Positions 46,010 to 58,330 of a stretch of 64,000 nucleotides of DNA are shown in pieces. The first letter of the stretch is position 1, and the number at the start of each line of letters is the position of its first letter. A program made the position numbers and the translations under genes. Source of the stretch: Neoconidiobolus thromboides FSU 785 (lineage: Eukaryota > Entomophthoromycota > Entomophthoromycetes > Entomophthorales > Neoconidiobolaceae); NCBI GenBank assembly GCA_025603075.1, contig MU626298.1, positions 62,001-126,000 of the forward strand. The letters run 5' to 3'. The notes beneath the pieces were generated by a model, which saw nothing but the letters and a program-made list of their open reading frames with translations, was not told the DNA's origin and did not search any database.

Positions 46010-46997
46010 TTTACTAATTAAATACTACTTTCTTGTTTTTGAGCATCTTTTATAATACTTATTACTATTCACGTTCTTATTTATATGCACCCCATCATTT
46101 TTTGGGCTAATAAAATAGTTGATTGTGGTCTAAACTTTAGATGTAAATTTAGTAAAAAAAACTACTTTGAGCACATTAAATAAACAATAGTTGACGATAA
46201 ATAGAACATTAAATTCGTTTTACCTTTGAACTAGTTAACTACGGCTTATGTACTTAAATATTTTTTAGCCGATTTTTTTAAAGCCTAGCTCTCATGCTTT
46301 AGTAGAATTTTAACATTGATTTTATCCTCAAATAAACGGTTAAAAATTTTGTAAAGGAATTGAAATACCTTTAGCTGCTCATTTAAAGGTAAAAGTGGAC
46401 TAAATTTTAGCTAAAGCCTAATGAGTTGCTTTGAAAAATTGGTGATACTATCTGTCAGTTTAAACGTCATCAGGCTTTACAATTTGCCACCTTGTTATTT
46501 TAGAATTTTAATAAGTTGATAGTATCTCTTATAATTAAAATCCTGAGTGAAAACAATAATATTTTAAAGATTTTAGTTGGATTTATACTGAATCAATAAT
46601 ACTAATAAAAAATAAAAGTTGTTCAAACCTAAATTTTAAGCAAGTATTTTAATTAAAACCACAACTTTACTATGATAAAGCTTTTAAGGTTTAAATCTTT
46701 TTAAAAATCTCTAAACTGGAGCATTTGTTTATTTAAGTTTTTAAATTAATATCACTAATAAGTCTACAAAAGTTAATATTGTTTTATGTAGATAAAACAT
46801 AAAAAGGTATAAATAAAATCCACTTTTAATTTAATAGCCTTTTTGTCTTGACAAAATTGTTAGCCAAGTAATCTGAATTGTATCTAATACAAATAACAAA
46901 ATGAAAATCTTTTAAAAATAAACTGACTTTATTTTTAAAATTATTATCATTATTTAATTTTTACAAATATATAAATATGAAGCAAACGTAAAGATAT
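46010..46997. other. Intergenic region
   Basis: About 1 kb, AT-rich, upstream of channel B and downstream of the GPCR gene. No ORF or element was recognised. Confidence 0.45.
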
Positions 46998-48413
46998 TCA
47001 AAGCCCTCTAAGGAAGTGATCCAACGTAATGCCTGAATCAGATTCATGGAAAATCTCAGATTCATCATTTTTTACCATGTCTGTGTCTTCTTCAGATTGG
47101 GTACTAGATTCATCTTCCCACCTGTCATCTGCCAGAGGGGTGAATGAAGTGATGGTATTAGGTGTTATAGGAATAGCCGTGGATTGAAAACTATTGTCAG
47201 ATGTCGATGGATACTTTATTTCTCCCAAACTAATATCGACTTCTGGAATACTACATGCCAATGATCTAGCTACTTGATTTTCTTGATTAACGTCACTCAT
47301 ATGGTCGTCCTTTTCTGGAACAGGAGGGGGAAGCGGATCATCTGCAACATTTAAATAAACCGAGGACTTATGCATTTTTAACTCAATCGGCGGATTTTCT
47401 TCTTTCAGTGTCGTGCTTGAATGTGTTGAATGCATATTTCTTATTGATTTTATAGCAGCAAACAAGGAAGGATCTAGTAAAAATGCAAAAAGATTTAATA
47501 GTCCTGGAGAATCTAATTTGATAATTGTCAATACAGAATGTAGTATATATTATTTTTATAGTTACCAGTTCCAACAAAAGACCACCATACTAGAACTTCG
47601 TGTGGGCTGGTAGGGTTGTGATAACTGTAAATTTGAGAAGCAACATATCCAATCTGGGTTAAGACGGGGATAAGGCAATATAATGATCTATATATTTTGT
47701 TAGTATGCTGTAAATTAAAAATTAATTTAATATTACATTCTTCTTATTAACCTTTTTAAGCTTTTTTGCACTTTTTCATTGATATTAACTCTTTTTCCTT
47801 TTTCATCAGTGTAGTATTCTGGTTCACATATACGGTTTATGATTGTAACTTTGCGATTTAAATTAAAAATCACTATAATAACAATCAATGTACAATAAAA
47901 GCATCCAGCTAATACCCAACTATGATATGTAGCCCATATAAATATTTGTGTGTTGGGGGAAAGGGAATCTTTATAAGTACAGTATAGGGTATCTTCATCA
48001 AAGCCTAATTGATCCATAGCTAATGGTACCGCCATTATACCAAATGCACTGACTATAGAAACACACCAATACCACTTTTCCCATTTACTATTGAACCTCA
48101 AACCATTGACGAATGTAAGCTGTAAATTTAATGCTATACATATTGTCAAGAACATATATAATAATGTAAACACAGGTATTAAATAAGCCAATAGCACACA
48201 TTCAACTCCAGGGGTGTCAACAAATATATATATTAATATTGATACTGCTTTTAGGAAATCAACAATTGAAATAGCTAAAGTAAATCTCAAAGAGACACGA
48301 TCCATTAAACGACGATCGATTACATATACGAATACCATCATTGTAATTACTATTATACTAGCAACTGCAGATATCACATTTAGGGCAATGCTCAATCCCC
48401 CACCAAAATCCAT
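46998..48413 (-). CDS. Seven-TM G-protein-coupled receptor (cAMP/glucose receptor-like)
   Basis: Spliced as complement of 47737-48413, 47566-47687, 46998-47512 (1314 nt, 437 residues). Intron 1 carries the branch sequence CATACTAAC shortly before its TATATAG end; intron 2 is a standard short intron. Seven hydrophobic helices: LNVISAVASIIVITMMVFVY, FTLAISIVDFLKAVSILIYI, LIPVFTLLYMFLTICIALNL, WYWCVSIVSAFGIMAVPLAM, SWVLAGCFYCTLIVIIVIF, ISLYCLIPVLTQIGYVASQI and GLLNLFAFLLDPSLF. The Cys residues at the start of TM3 and in loop 2 (LYCTYKD) could form the usual disulfide. The cytoplasmic tail is about 130 residues, acidic and Ser/Thr/Pro-rich, suited to phosphorylation. It resembles Git3/Car-type nutrient receptors; the ligand is unknown. 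Confidence 0.82.
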
Positions 48414-49639
48414 TTCTGTACTTTGTTATATTTTAAACTAAAAATAAAATTCATCTCATGCTCATATGTATATTTATATATATTATTCAAAACAAATCTA
48501 AAAAGGTCTAAAGAATGAAGCTAAATCATATTAAAAAGTACTAGAACTATTAGCTCATTGCATATATTTTACTTTATTGTTTAATGGGTAGCAATTGTTG
48601 AATAACTTGGAACCTCTTTTTAATTTAAGATTTGGAGCTAAATTAACTTAAATTATAGGTACTTTGATATAAATATAATATTAATAGATTTTATTCTAAT
48701 AAACTTAGGTTTAATAAAAGTATTTATAACTACTTATAGGAACTGTGATATTTATGTTACTATTTATCAATCATGGTATATAATTTTTTCATAAATCAAC
48801 TACCCTGAAGTAAAACCCCAATTAGATAGTTATAAAGGTTTGAAAGAGTAAATCTAAACAGTTCTAGACAAATTTTCAAATTTTTCAATAAAAAATAAAC
48901 TTATTTGAACAAAAAACTAAGTAAATATTAACAGTTTTTACTATTTTAATTGTTTTTTGTAACTTTTGCTGATTCATTTAATCTACTTTAATGTTTTTCA
49001 TTCTAATAATGAAGTGTTTTTTAGAGGTGTTAAAAGATTGATGTTTAATTTCTATTTCTAAGTGTTCAGCTATGTTATCACTTCAGAAGACAGCTACTTT
49101 CTAAGAAAAGTGTAGATAGTTTTTTTGAGACTTATCCCTATTCAGGGATAAATTATAGTGTAAAAAAACATATAAACTATATTATTAACATTATTCATAA
49201 GAGCTCAATAGTTTGATTTCAAATAGAAATACCAGTATGAAGGAAACCTTGCCAAGGATGCTTCTAGCTTTTTTATCTTATATTTGGGGGTATTTTTTTT
49301 GATTTCATCACTTTTTTCATCTTTTAAGCTCTATTTGAGCGGGAAAATTGTTAGTAAAATTCTTAAACCCAAAAATACATCCTCATTTGTTAAATCATTT
49401 TAGATTATAAAATAATCCACCTTAATTTATCATTGACAAACTTGGCACATTGACTTAAACTAACCTAAAAGTAATTTTTTATAATCAAGTATTTTTTGAA
49501 AATGATTTGATACTTATAATTGCCTAAAAATCTGAATAAGACATCGATAGAATATAAATATAGTGATCAAATTAATTTAAATAGATATCAAACCAAAATC
49601 AAAACTAAAGACACACTCTTTTTATTAATTAAACATTCA
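48414..49639. other. Intergenic region
   Basis: About 1.2 kb, AT-rich, with one MITE-like element (49282-49386). No gene was recognised. Confidence 0.5.
49282..49386 (-). mobile_element. MITE-like element, copy 10
   Basis: About 105 bp, reverse orientation, ends ATTTGGGGGTAT and ACATCCTCAT (both mutated), interior TTAAGCTCTATTTGAGCGGG close to consensus. Confidence 0.78.
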
Positions 49640-51653
49640 TTAAGGTACTAAATCATTATCCGCCTGATCCATATAACCACTCTCTGGATTATTATCATTG
49701 GAATGTAAAGTATCGTCCATGAAATCAAAATCTAACTTACTAATAATTTTATTTTCACTTTTTTTCAACCTTCTCTTTTTATTCAATTCCATTTTTTTAC
49801 TCGTTTGATTCAATAAATGGCAATATAAATAATGATATTCTTCTAAATACACAAACTCTTTCTTATCCGTTATTTCTTTTGTTAACACACTATCATGATC
49901 TGCTATCAAATTGGCTACTAGTTTTTGATATATTTTACTCATTGCTACTAAATTACATATCAACTCATCCTTATTATCACCATTTGTTGTACTATCATAA
50001 TCAGTCACAATTTCTCTTTCAAACTCTTTTATTAATTGTTTTCTTTTGTGATTAAACCTATTATGATGTAATTCCATTTTATAATCAGCATGGACATTTT
50101 CTATTTTCCTATGCATGGTAAAGGCTCCCAATTGAGTACCAACGGATATCAAATAGGTTGCTGCTACTAAACCCAATATAGCATAGCCAATAAATATGAT
50201 TTTACCGTGGAATGTCGTAGGTGTAATATTCCCATACCCAATTGTTGTAAATGAAATAAAACAAAAGTTAATGGCATCAAAGTAAGACCAATCTTCTGAA
50301 TACATAAAAATAACCCCACCCAAAAACCTATAGACTCAAATCAATTAGTTTTAACTTTAGGTTTAGTTTATAACATTATAGTCTTTACCAAAACAACAAT
50401 AAATAAATAACAGCAAAAAAAAACTGGCGCCTTATAATAGCTGACTTTTCTTTATGAGCTAACTCACGTTGTTTTTTTCGAATAGAACTAGCATTCTTAT
50501 AGTCAAAATTGAAATTTAATAGATTGACGACACCACTTTCTGTTTGATTTTTGATCCTTGTATTTATGTTATCATTTTGGCTACTACCTATTGCATTATC
50601 GCTGCTATTTTGATTATTTTTCATCGCATTTTCACTTTCATCACTTTCATTTTCATCGCTTTCATTTTCACTTTCATTGATACGTTCTTTGGTGCTCTTT
50701 TCAACCTCTTTCAGTTTTTTTAAAAATTTGTTTTCTATCTCTCCAAGTAGTACTATTCTTATTGAGTTAATAAAAAGACCCATAAATATAATTCCAATAA
50801 ATGCATAAAAAAACAAGAATAGTTGTGAACTTCGGTTGTTAGGTGTAATATCTCCGAACCCTATAGTTGCATTCGTTACTATACAAAATAGAAAACAATA
50901 AGTAAAGATTTGGATTGAGGTCATTCCGTAACTTACACAATACGAAATAAAGCCCATCCACAAACTCCCAGTCTTCAAGGATACAAAATATGATGGTACC
51001 GATTTTACCCCAGACAGTGTTTAATATAAAATAAATTATTAACATTCTTTGTTTATTTACTATTCCACTATTCTTGTTTATTAAATAATTGCTTTTAAAA
51101 TAATCTATTATTAAAAGTAATATCGATATTGCTGATATAGATATGCCAATTAAATTAAGTATTAATTTATAATAATACATTTGCCATCTTTCATAATATA
51201 TTACTATCGAAGCTATTATGAATAAGACTAAATAAAGTTGATTAGTGGTATTTATTGTATGATATACATTATATTTACCATGTAAAGTTAAGAATATTAT
51301 TGTTAATAATGTATTGATTCGAATCTTTTTCTCCCAAAATCGAAATAACAGTGCAATTGTGCCTATTACTTGAAATATAAAAGCTAATGATAAGCAAGCG
51401 ACATCAGCTAATAAAATAAATAAACCAATTGATACTAGTGTTATTATCATGATTTACCTTTAAAATCGTGATAATAATCAACGCTTAAGTTTTCCGTATT
51501 TACCCAATTACCTCTTAATGGTGGTATTGTAAGTATGAGTGAAAGTGGGGTTATTATGCCTACTAAAGTTGGTAGATACCTCACTTCTGGATGCTTTATT
51601 TCTTGATTTTCTTTGTTATCATGGGCCTTTTTATTTTTGAATTTATTTAACAT
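49640..51653 (-). CDS. TOK1: TOK-type two-pore outward-rectifier K+ channel, paralog C
   Basis: Spliced as complement of 51458-51653, 51279-51407, 50937-51227, 50389-50878, 49640-50327 (1794 nt, 597 residues). Two pore filters are intact: TIGFGD (210-215, preceded by NA rather than NT) and TIGYGN (397-402). The loop between TM6 and TM7 is expanded and contains a Glu/Ser/Asn repeat (NESENESDENESDESENAMK). Exons 2 and 3 keep the 129 and 291 nt lengths of A and B. Intron 4 and flanking exons differ clearly from A and B, so C has not shared their recent exchange. Encoded on the same strand as A and B, but with the GPCR gene in between. Confidence 0.93.
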
Positions 51654-52630
51654 TTGTTTTAAATTTTATTTTGTTTTTTACTACTATTCTCCTATTTAAA
51701 TACCCCATACATTTACCACCTTTTAATATAAAAAGTGGTCATTATGATATAACTTTAGTTTTATTGAAGTTGAAGTTTAAGATTTGTTTTTACAAGCTAA
51801 AAATTAATTAATTGATCATTGTAGTGTAATCAGAGTTTATTTTCAAATGTTTTATCCTAATTTACTATATTTGTTCATAATATGAACTTAACGCATACTG
51901 TTTTTTACAAAGTTAATAAAGCACTTAAGTCGAAAATAAACTGTGATATACTATTTTAACACCTTTTTAGGTTATTTTGATTGATAGTAACTTTAAAATA
52001 GTTGAGTATTTTTTTAGAACAATGATTTTTTTGTAAAGTTTCTGTTACTAGTTTGTCCTAGCTTAATTTTAAAATCAAATATCTTTAACATAATATCATC
52101 GTATCAATAATATAATAAAAAATTGATATACATAAAAGCTTAAGGTATATTGTAAAAAAGTAAATATAGAATTTTATTTTTCTAATTCTTGCATTGGCAA
52201 ATACTTATTTAATGGGCAAATTAATAAATTAAAATTTGATTTGTCAATATAACATTATTTTATTGATTAAACTACCAAATAGCAATAAAACTATTTTTGT
52301 GCCTTTAGTACAAAGTAGTGCATACTTTTTAAACTATAAATAAGGTTGAAGAATTAATAATATAATATAATATTAGTAATGGAAAATGGTTTAAAATAGT
52401 TAAATGATAATATTTTGCATAAAAATATCCAGTCACCTTCTGTTGAATATTGAATCAGAATTTACCGCAGTTTCAAACTCCTTAAATAGGTAATTTATGA
52501 TAAACCTTAATTGAATTATGATCATGTCATGCTTTAAGCTTTTAAAAGAGTATATAAAGGAAACAGTATCGATTTTTAATTTTACTTTTATTTTTGTGTA
52601 AAATATTTAAATTTAAATCTTACAATTAAA
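51654..52630. other. Intergenic region between divergent genes
   Basis: About 1 kb, AT-rich; promoters of channel C (minus) and MOSC copy 1 (plus). No repeats of the element family were seen. Confidence 0.45.
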
Positions 52631-53788
52631 ATGATTGAGATTACCAAACTTATTGTTTACCCTATTAAATCATGTGCTGGACTTGAAATAGATGAGATTG
52701 AATTAGACAAGCGTAAGAATTGAAGAATAGTTGCCAAATATGAAAGTATATTAAAAATGATTAATTAGATGGCCTTAAGTTTGATAGATTATATACAATA
52801 ATTGACGAGAATAATACCATAATTAGAGCTACTGAATATCCAAAAGTAAAAAATAATGTAAATTGGATATCCAATTCATTAATAGTTTAAGTTATACAGC
52901 ATAAAACCTAAGTTGATTGAAGATAACGATCATACTTTAATTAAAGTATATGTGAAAGACGATGAAAATAATAGTATCATTTTAGACCCAAACACGAAGT
53001 AAATAAATTATGATGTAAAAGTTAAAAATTGACAATATATAATACCTATTTAAATAGTGAATATGGTGACGAGATTTATTTAGATTTTTACGAGGCTAAA
53101 AATATTCATGGATATAAATTAAATGACAAAATCGATGACTGGTTTTCAAGAAATTTAGGTATGAAAGTTAAGCTAATCATTAAGGGAGACAAGGTCCGTC
53201 CAGTTGATTATGTCAACTTTGATAAGGAAGAATTTAAGAATACTCCTACAGAGGTAAGTATATTATTATATTTGTGATAAAATTATAATACAAATACAAA
53301 CCATTAATATATTCAGATCGCTTTTTCTAACAGATACCCAATATTAATGTTAAGTGAAGAATCTGTAAAAGAATTACAGGACAAATTACGTGAAGAGAAT
53401 AAAGATGTGAATGTAGACTATCGAAATTTTCGACCAAACATAGTAATTAAAGGAGTCAATGAACCACATAAAGAGGATGATTTTTTAGTAGCAAATGTTA
53501 ATAATGATATAAAATTATATTTTGATCTTCCATGTGCCCGTTGTCCATTCCCTAATGTTAATCCAGATACTGGTATTAAGCATACGTTGGAACCCTCAAA
53601 GACACTGTCCACATATCGTCGAACTTTTAAGAATATCAACAAATATAGATCCTTCTTTGGAATTAATGCTATCCCATTGTCCTATGGTAAATAATAAACT
53701 ATTGAAAATATATATTCGATTAATTTCTATAGGTAATCTTAAAATCGGGCAAGATATTAACGTTGAATCTTGGTCAAAAAAGGACTGA
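52631..53788 (+). CDS. mARC-like MOSC domain protein, copy 1
   Basis: Spliced as 52631-52712, 52769-52845, 52886-52998, 53058-53253, 53317-53686, 53733-53788 (894 nt, 297 residues). The N-terminal MOSC_N block is KLIVYPIKSCAGLEIDEIEL, then DRLYTIIDENN. The MOSC core has YRNFRPNIVIKG and CARCPFPNVNPDTGIKHTLE (Cys229, Cys232), with LSTYRR and NLKIGQDINV at the end. These are the hallmarks of mitochondrial amidoxime-reducing component and YcbX proteins, which bind sulfurated molybdenum cofactor at a MOSC cysteine and reduce N-hydroxylated compounds with cytochrome b5. The membrane anchor of animal mARC is absent. An intact paralog lies at 58753-59904 and a wrecked one between. Confidence 0.88.
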
Positions 53789-54089
53789 TTTAGGTTTTAT
53801 AAAATAGTATCTTGGAGCTTTAAATAAAATATTTTTAAATATTGGTAACTTTTAGTAAATGTTATATACGGAAACATTTATATACTGTATAAATAATAAA
53901 AATCAAAATAGAAAATATAAGGATAAAAGAAAGGAATTATGAATAAATTTGTTAATTTTGATGGTTTAAAAAAATTATTTCGAAAGTCAATTTCACTTTT
54001 CTTTGACTTTTTACTTTTGGAAACACTTATATTATTTAATTTAGTCAGTATATTTAGATAGATGTTAAGGATAAATGGATAGTTTATAT
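53789..54089. other. Intergenic region
   Basis: Short AT-rich spacer between MOSC copy 1 and the P450 remnant; nothing was recognised. Confidence 0.4.
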
Positions 54090-55435
54090 TAAAAAGCCAT
54101 ATCTACACCAGCTATATCCAAAAAACTACCGAAATTAAACTTAGGAGTTTCCCATTGTTTACAATTAAGACCAAGTTAGATAGTATGTTTTTGTAATAAC
54201 ATTAAGGGTATGACTCTTTGTTCAATTAAAGAAAAGCTTAATATAATGCCTAGAAACTCAATTAATATTTATATATTTATACTAAAATTTAAAATCATAC
54301 ATGTTCTTATTCTAATGCCAAATGGTACCTGCACAGTTGATTTAACGGTGCGAGGGTCTCTAAATATATCCAGATTAAATTTTTTGGGCTTTGGAAAATA
54401 CCTGGGGTTTTGGTCATGAAAGTATATAGGCAATGTAACCATATTCCCCTTTTTAACTTATGTACCATCACTTAAAGTTACATTTTTAAGAGCATATTCC
54501 CTTACTAAAATTACAACTAAAGATATATGGATACTCTCTTTAATGACACAGTTAATGTACTCTGACTTTTTTGTTGATAATTAGCTGGAGCTTTAATTTC
54601 ACTTGAATCTTCTAAAATGTTTAAGGCTTCTTGGTGAGCTTTATTCTGAATATCTTAAAAAAACCAAATATCTATATAATTTAGAAAAAATATTGTTTAT
54701 TTGATGTTTAGGTAAACAACATGGTGTTGAGTTAAGTGTGCTAACAGTGGTGCCTGACCAGAAACAAAAAGAACAGTCAGGTCATTTAAAGTCTCTTTGT
54801 TAGTTAAATCATTTACATCATTTTCTATGGGATCACGAATCACCAAAGAAACAATATCATCTTCTACTAGACCAGACTTAACTTCCTTTCGTTTAACATT
54901 TATAATTCCTTCTAAGAAAACTTTAAAATGTTGCCCTTCCTGATAACCATGCTTATGCGAGTCTATAAACTTGGGTACAAAGGGACTAGGGAAAGAGAAT
55001 GTAAAGAAAGTGAGATTAAAAGTGCCAAATATAGTTTCTTTATAATAAAGTAAACTTTCATCTTTTCAACTATTTTTTAGAGCAAAAGAGTCATAGCTAA
55101 ATATCCCACAACCTAAAACATTTAGAGCCAGTTGCTGCAGCATATTATCTATATCTGGAGGCAGTCTATTTTAAGATTCGATTTTATCAATAAGTTCATA
55201 CTCACTTTTAGTAAAAACTTTTATATCCAAAGACTTTTTAAAAGCTGGGTTAACTGTTCTACAATGATATCTCGATTTACTTTATCTGATAAAACAATAT
55301 TTAATTTACCAAAGAGTTTGTACCTTGATTCTCCAAAATCAACCTGGTTTATTAGGTTCTTATAAAAAACAAGAGTATGCATTGCAACTTCTTTAATTAT
55401 CATATAATCAGATATCATCAAATGTCGATATTTTA
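54090..55435 (-). pseudogene. Cytochrome P450 pseudogene
   Basis: Read on the minus strand, P450 landmarks appear in the right order but in broken frames: an N-terminal part (ESRYKLFGKLNIVLSDKVNR), LALNVLGCGIFSYDSF, a helix-I region with VLFVSGQ followed by TT after a frame change, a helix-K region where ExxR has become ESIH, a stop codon TAA inside LSDGT-VKKGNMVTLPIYFH, the PKPKKFNLDIF segment, and a heme loop PFGIRIRTCM with the Cys codon at 54299-54301. Its end resembles the family's final strand (FSLIEQRVIPLMLL). Several stops and frameshifts mean no functional product. The subfamily is not assigned. A MITE-like element lies about 80 bp upstream of its 5' end. Confidence 0.8.
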
Positions 55436-55514
55436 TATATTTATATATCGTCTACTATTTCTATTGGTTTTATGAATTAATGAATTTTAGGTTGACATGG
55501 GCTTTGTCCAAAAA

Positions 55515-55617
55515 ACATAGGGGTGTCTTTTTTCATTACTTTTTCCATTTCTTAAATACTATTTAAGGTAGATAAACTTACTAGTAAAATTCTTCAACAA
55601 AAAATATATCCCCATAT
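55515..55617 (-). mobile_element. MITE-like element, copy 11
   Basis: About 103 bp, reverse orientation, diverged (CATAGGGGTGTC / ATATATCCCCATAT); the core AAATACTATTTAAGGTAG is strongly mutated. Confidence 0.72.
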
Positions 55618-55804
55618 ATATATTTATACAAAGCTGATAAGATCAAAGCAAAAGCTTTTCAATACGAATTCTGGATTGGAAGCCAATATCAATTTCTTCA
55701 AAATTCAATAGCTAAATCATCGTGGTTTATTAGTAAATACAAAATTCAGTTTAATCTGAGGAAAAATAGCAATGCCATTAATTAGAAGTATAAAACAAAT
55801 GAGG

Positions 55805-55905
55805 GTATGGGGGTGTATTTTTTTGTTTAAGAATTTTATTACATCTTTCCACTCAAGTAGCGCTTAAAAAATGGAAAAATAATGAAACCAAAAAAAACAG
55901 TCCCA
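55805..55905 (+). mobile_element. MITE-like element, copy 12 (tandem pair, first)
   Basis: Starts GTATGGGGGTGT and ends ACAGTCCCAT. Its right terminus runs directly into the next copy without spacer DNA. Confidence 0.78.
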
Positions 55906-55999
55906 TATATTTATGTTTAAGAATTTTACTAAGAATTTTTCGATTTAGATAGCGCTTAAAAAAATGGAAAAGTAATGAAATCAAAAAAAACATCCCCAA
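55906..55999 (+). mobile_element. MITE-like element, copy 13 (tandem pair, second)
   Basis: Begins ATATTTATGTTTAAGAATTT, missing the GGGGATG part of its left end, and ends ACATCCCCAAAT. Head-to-tail with copy 12, suggesting insertion into, or recombination at, the terminus. Confidence 0.75.
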
Positions 56000-57294
56000 A
56001 TTATTTTTTCCGGTTCAAATTCGATTTAGAGTTCTAATCTTTGAATTAACTTAAGTTTTTGATACCAGGTGTTAAAAACTGAGGTGCCTATAGTTTGGGT
56101 TAAAGCTAAATAACTCAACTTATAATAAAGCTATATAAAAAACGAGCAAGGAAATGAGATGGAAAAGCTTCTATGAATATATTCTTTAGAATTCCTTTAC
56201 TTGATACTCAAACTAATCTAATCTAAGATGTAATAAAAAAGATAGGATTTTTTTAAAGATCTATGTCAAAAACTCTCTTTTACAATGTAATAAGACCTTG
56301 ACAGTAATCGAAAGTCAAGTCAAATTATTACGTATACGAGCGTCTTTTTTGTAGTATTATTTTATCCCTTTTTCTGAAGCGTAAACTCTCGAAGAATCAA
56401 TAGTTGTTGAAAAAGCATCCACATCCAACTTTTTACAACATTTTTGTTAAACTATTGAGCAATAGGAGTTTTTATATTTTACATTCTAATACAATATAAA
56501 ACCTATTATATTAAATTTTAAACCATATAAAAGTACTAATAATTTAATGTATGCTAGTTATATTTAAGTTTATTATAAGCTTAATAAAGCATAAGTTTGA
56601 AGAAACGGATTAAGTTGAATTAAGATTCAACTACTCTCCAATTTTAATTGATTGCAAAGTTCGAATTTAAGCGTATGTGCTAAGGAAACTCTCGTTTTTT
56701 TGATAAAATTGAAATTAGTAGAATAGTGGAGTTTTAAAACTAAATTAAGCTGTAGATTTTATATTTTAATTTTTTCTAATTTTTATAACTATTTGTCCAG
56801 ATTTTGATATTTGAAAAAAATATTTCTAGTTTCAAAATGTTTAGTAATAGAACTTGCATTAAGCTTTATTAAGATCATAATGTTGTGCTTTAAGCCTTAT
56901 AATTTTTTTTTGAAGGAAGTTATAATTACCATTTGTTTTAGTAAAACAATCTATACATCATACTGAAATTATGTTTCAATTTAAATGACTAAAGGTTCAA
57001 AACTTAGTATTTATCCCATCAAATTTTGTATTGATGAAGTATACAAGTATATGAGATTGAAGTGCAAAAAGTAAACATTAGACGGATGCCTTTGTATATG
57101 AATGTATAATAACTATTAACTAAAATTATTGTAGTTGGTATCAGGTATGATAAGTTATATATTCTAATTGACGGGAATAAGAATATTGTATTAGCTGTTG
57201 ATTATCTGAAGTAATACTAATATGATGAATATTATTCAATTTCTTAAATGATAATTTATGTGGACATTACCCAAATTAACTAAAGATGATAACA

Positions 57295-57392
57295 ATATGG
57301 GGATGTTTTGATTTCATTACTTTCCATTTTTTTAAGCACTATTTGAGTGGAAAGATTGTTAGTAAAATTCTTAAAAAAATACATCCCTATAT
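57295..57392 (-). mobile_element. MITE-like element, copy 14, inside a pseudogene exon
   Basis: About 98 bp, reverse orientation, ends ATATGGGGATG and ACATCCCTATAT. Alignment with the intact MOSC paralogs shows coding sequence on both sides, so this is a true insertion, not shared ancestral spacer. Confidence 0.88.
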
Positions 57393-57548
57393 ATTAATTA
57401 AAGAATTTATCAAAGATAATAAAGATAGTTTACTATTTTGGATTCAAACATAACGTAAAAATTGCATAGTATAATGATATAATAGCAATACATTCTATAC
57501 AGTGAATATGGTGAAGAGATTTATATAGGCTTATACGTATCTTTAAAT

Positions 57549-57655
57549 ATATGGGGATGTATTTTTGTGCTTAAGGGCTTTACTAATAAATTTTCCACTC
57601 AAATAGCGCTTAAAAAATGGAAAAAATAATGAAATAAAAAAAAACATTCCCATAT
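57549..57655 (+). mobile_element. MITE-like element, copy 15, inside a pseudogene exon
   Basis: 107 bp, forward orientation, ends ATATGGGGATGT and ACATTCCCATAT. It splits the exon equivalent to exon 4 of the MOSC genes. It is flanked by TA on both sides, consistent with a TA target site. Confidence 0.88.
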
Positions 57656-58330
57656 ATCAATATAAATAAGCAAAATGAGGTTATTAATTAGTTTTCAAAA
57701 TACTTGGGGATAAAGTTGAGTTTAGTCGTGAGAGGAGAAAAATTTCGTCTAATTAAATGTACCAACTTTGATAAACAGATACATAAAAATGCTTTTATTC
57801 AATAAGACACATATATATTATTAATATTATTATATTAATAGATTCGGATCGCTTTTTCTAGTAAATACTCGATATTAATGTCAAACGAAGAGTATGTAAA
57901 GGATTTACAAGATAAATTACATAAAGAAAATAAAGACATGGATACAGATTATCATAGTTTTCAACTAAACGTAGTGATTAAAGGAGTTGATAAACCACAT
58001 AAACAAGGCAATTTTTAGTAGTATATATTGATAATAATATAAAACTACATACTGATATTTCATATGGTCATTGTCCTTATCTTAATGTTAATCTAGATGC
58101 CGGTATTATACATGAACAAGAACCTACCAAAATTATGTTCAAATATTATTGAGGTTTTCAAAACATCGTTAATATATATCTTTGTTTGGAGTTAGTGTTA
58201 TCTCTTTTCTTATGATAAATAAGATTGATTTAAATTTTGTTGTATATTTTAACTGTTTTTATATAATTAATCTTAAGATTGGACAAAACATTAGTATTAA
58301 GTCTTGTTCAAAAAAGAACCGGTTTAAAGT

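Larger units (their letters stand above)
55436..56985. other. Gene-free region with clustered elements
   Basis: Holds three MITE-like copies (55515-55617, 55805-55905, 55906-55999), the last two in direct tandem. The remaining DNA is AT-rich without ORFs. Confidence 0.5.
56986..58330 (+). pseudogene. mARC-like MOSC pseudogene, disrupted by two elements
   Basis: Blocks of the neighbouring MOSC genes occur in order: LSIYPIKFCIDEV (from about 56986), GIRYDKLYILIDGNKN (from about 57137), an exon-3 part up to KDDNN, then an inserted element (57295-57392), KEFIKDNKDSLLFWIQT, EYGEEIYIGLY, a second inserted element (57549-57655), WFSKYLGIKLSLVVRGEKFR, then the exon-5 region (SNEEYVKDLQDKLHKENKDM) with stops, and finally LKIGQNISIKSCSKKN. 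Frameshifts and stops are frequent, and the CxRC motif is altered to YGHC. It is clearly dead. It lies between intact copies 1 and 2, so the locus once held three tandem genes. Confidence 0.85.
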
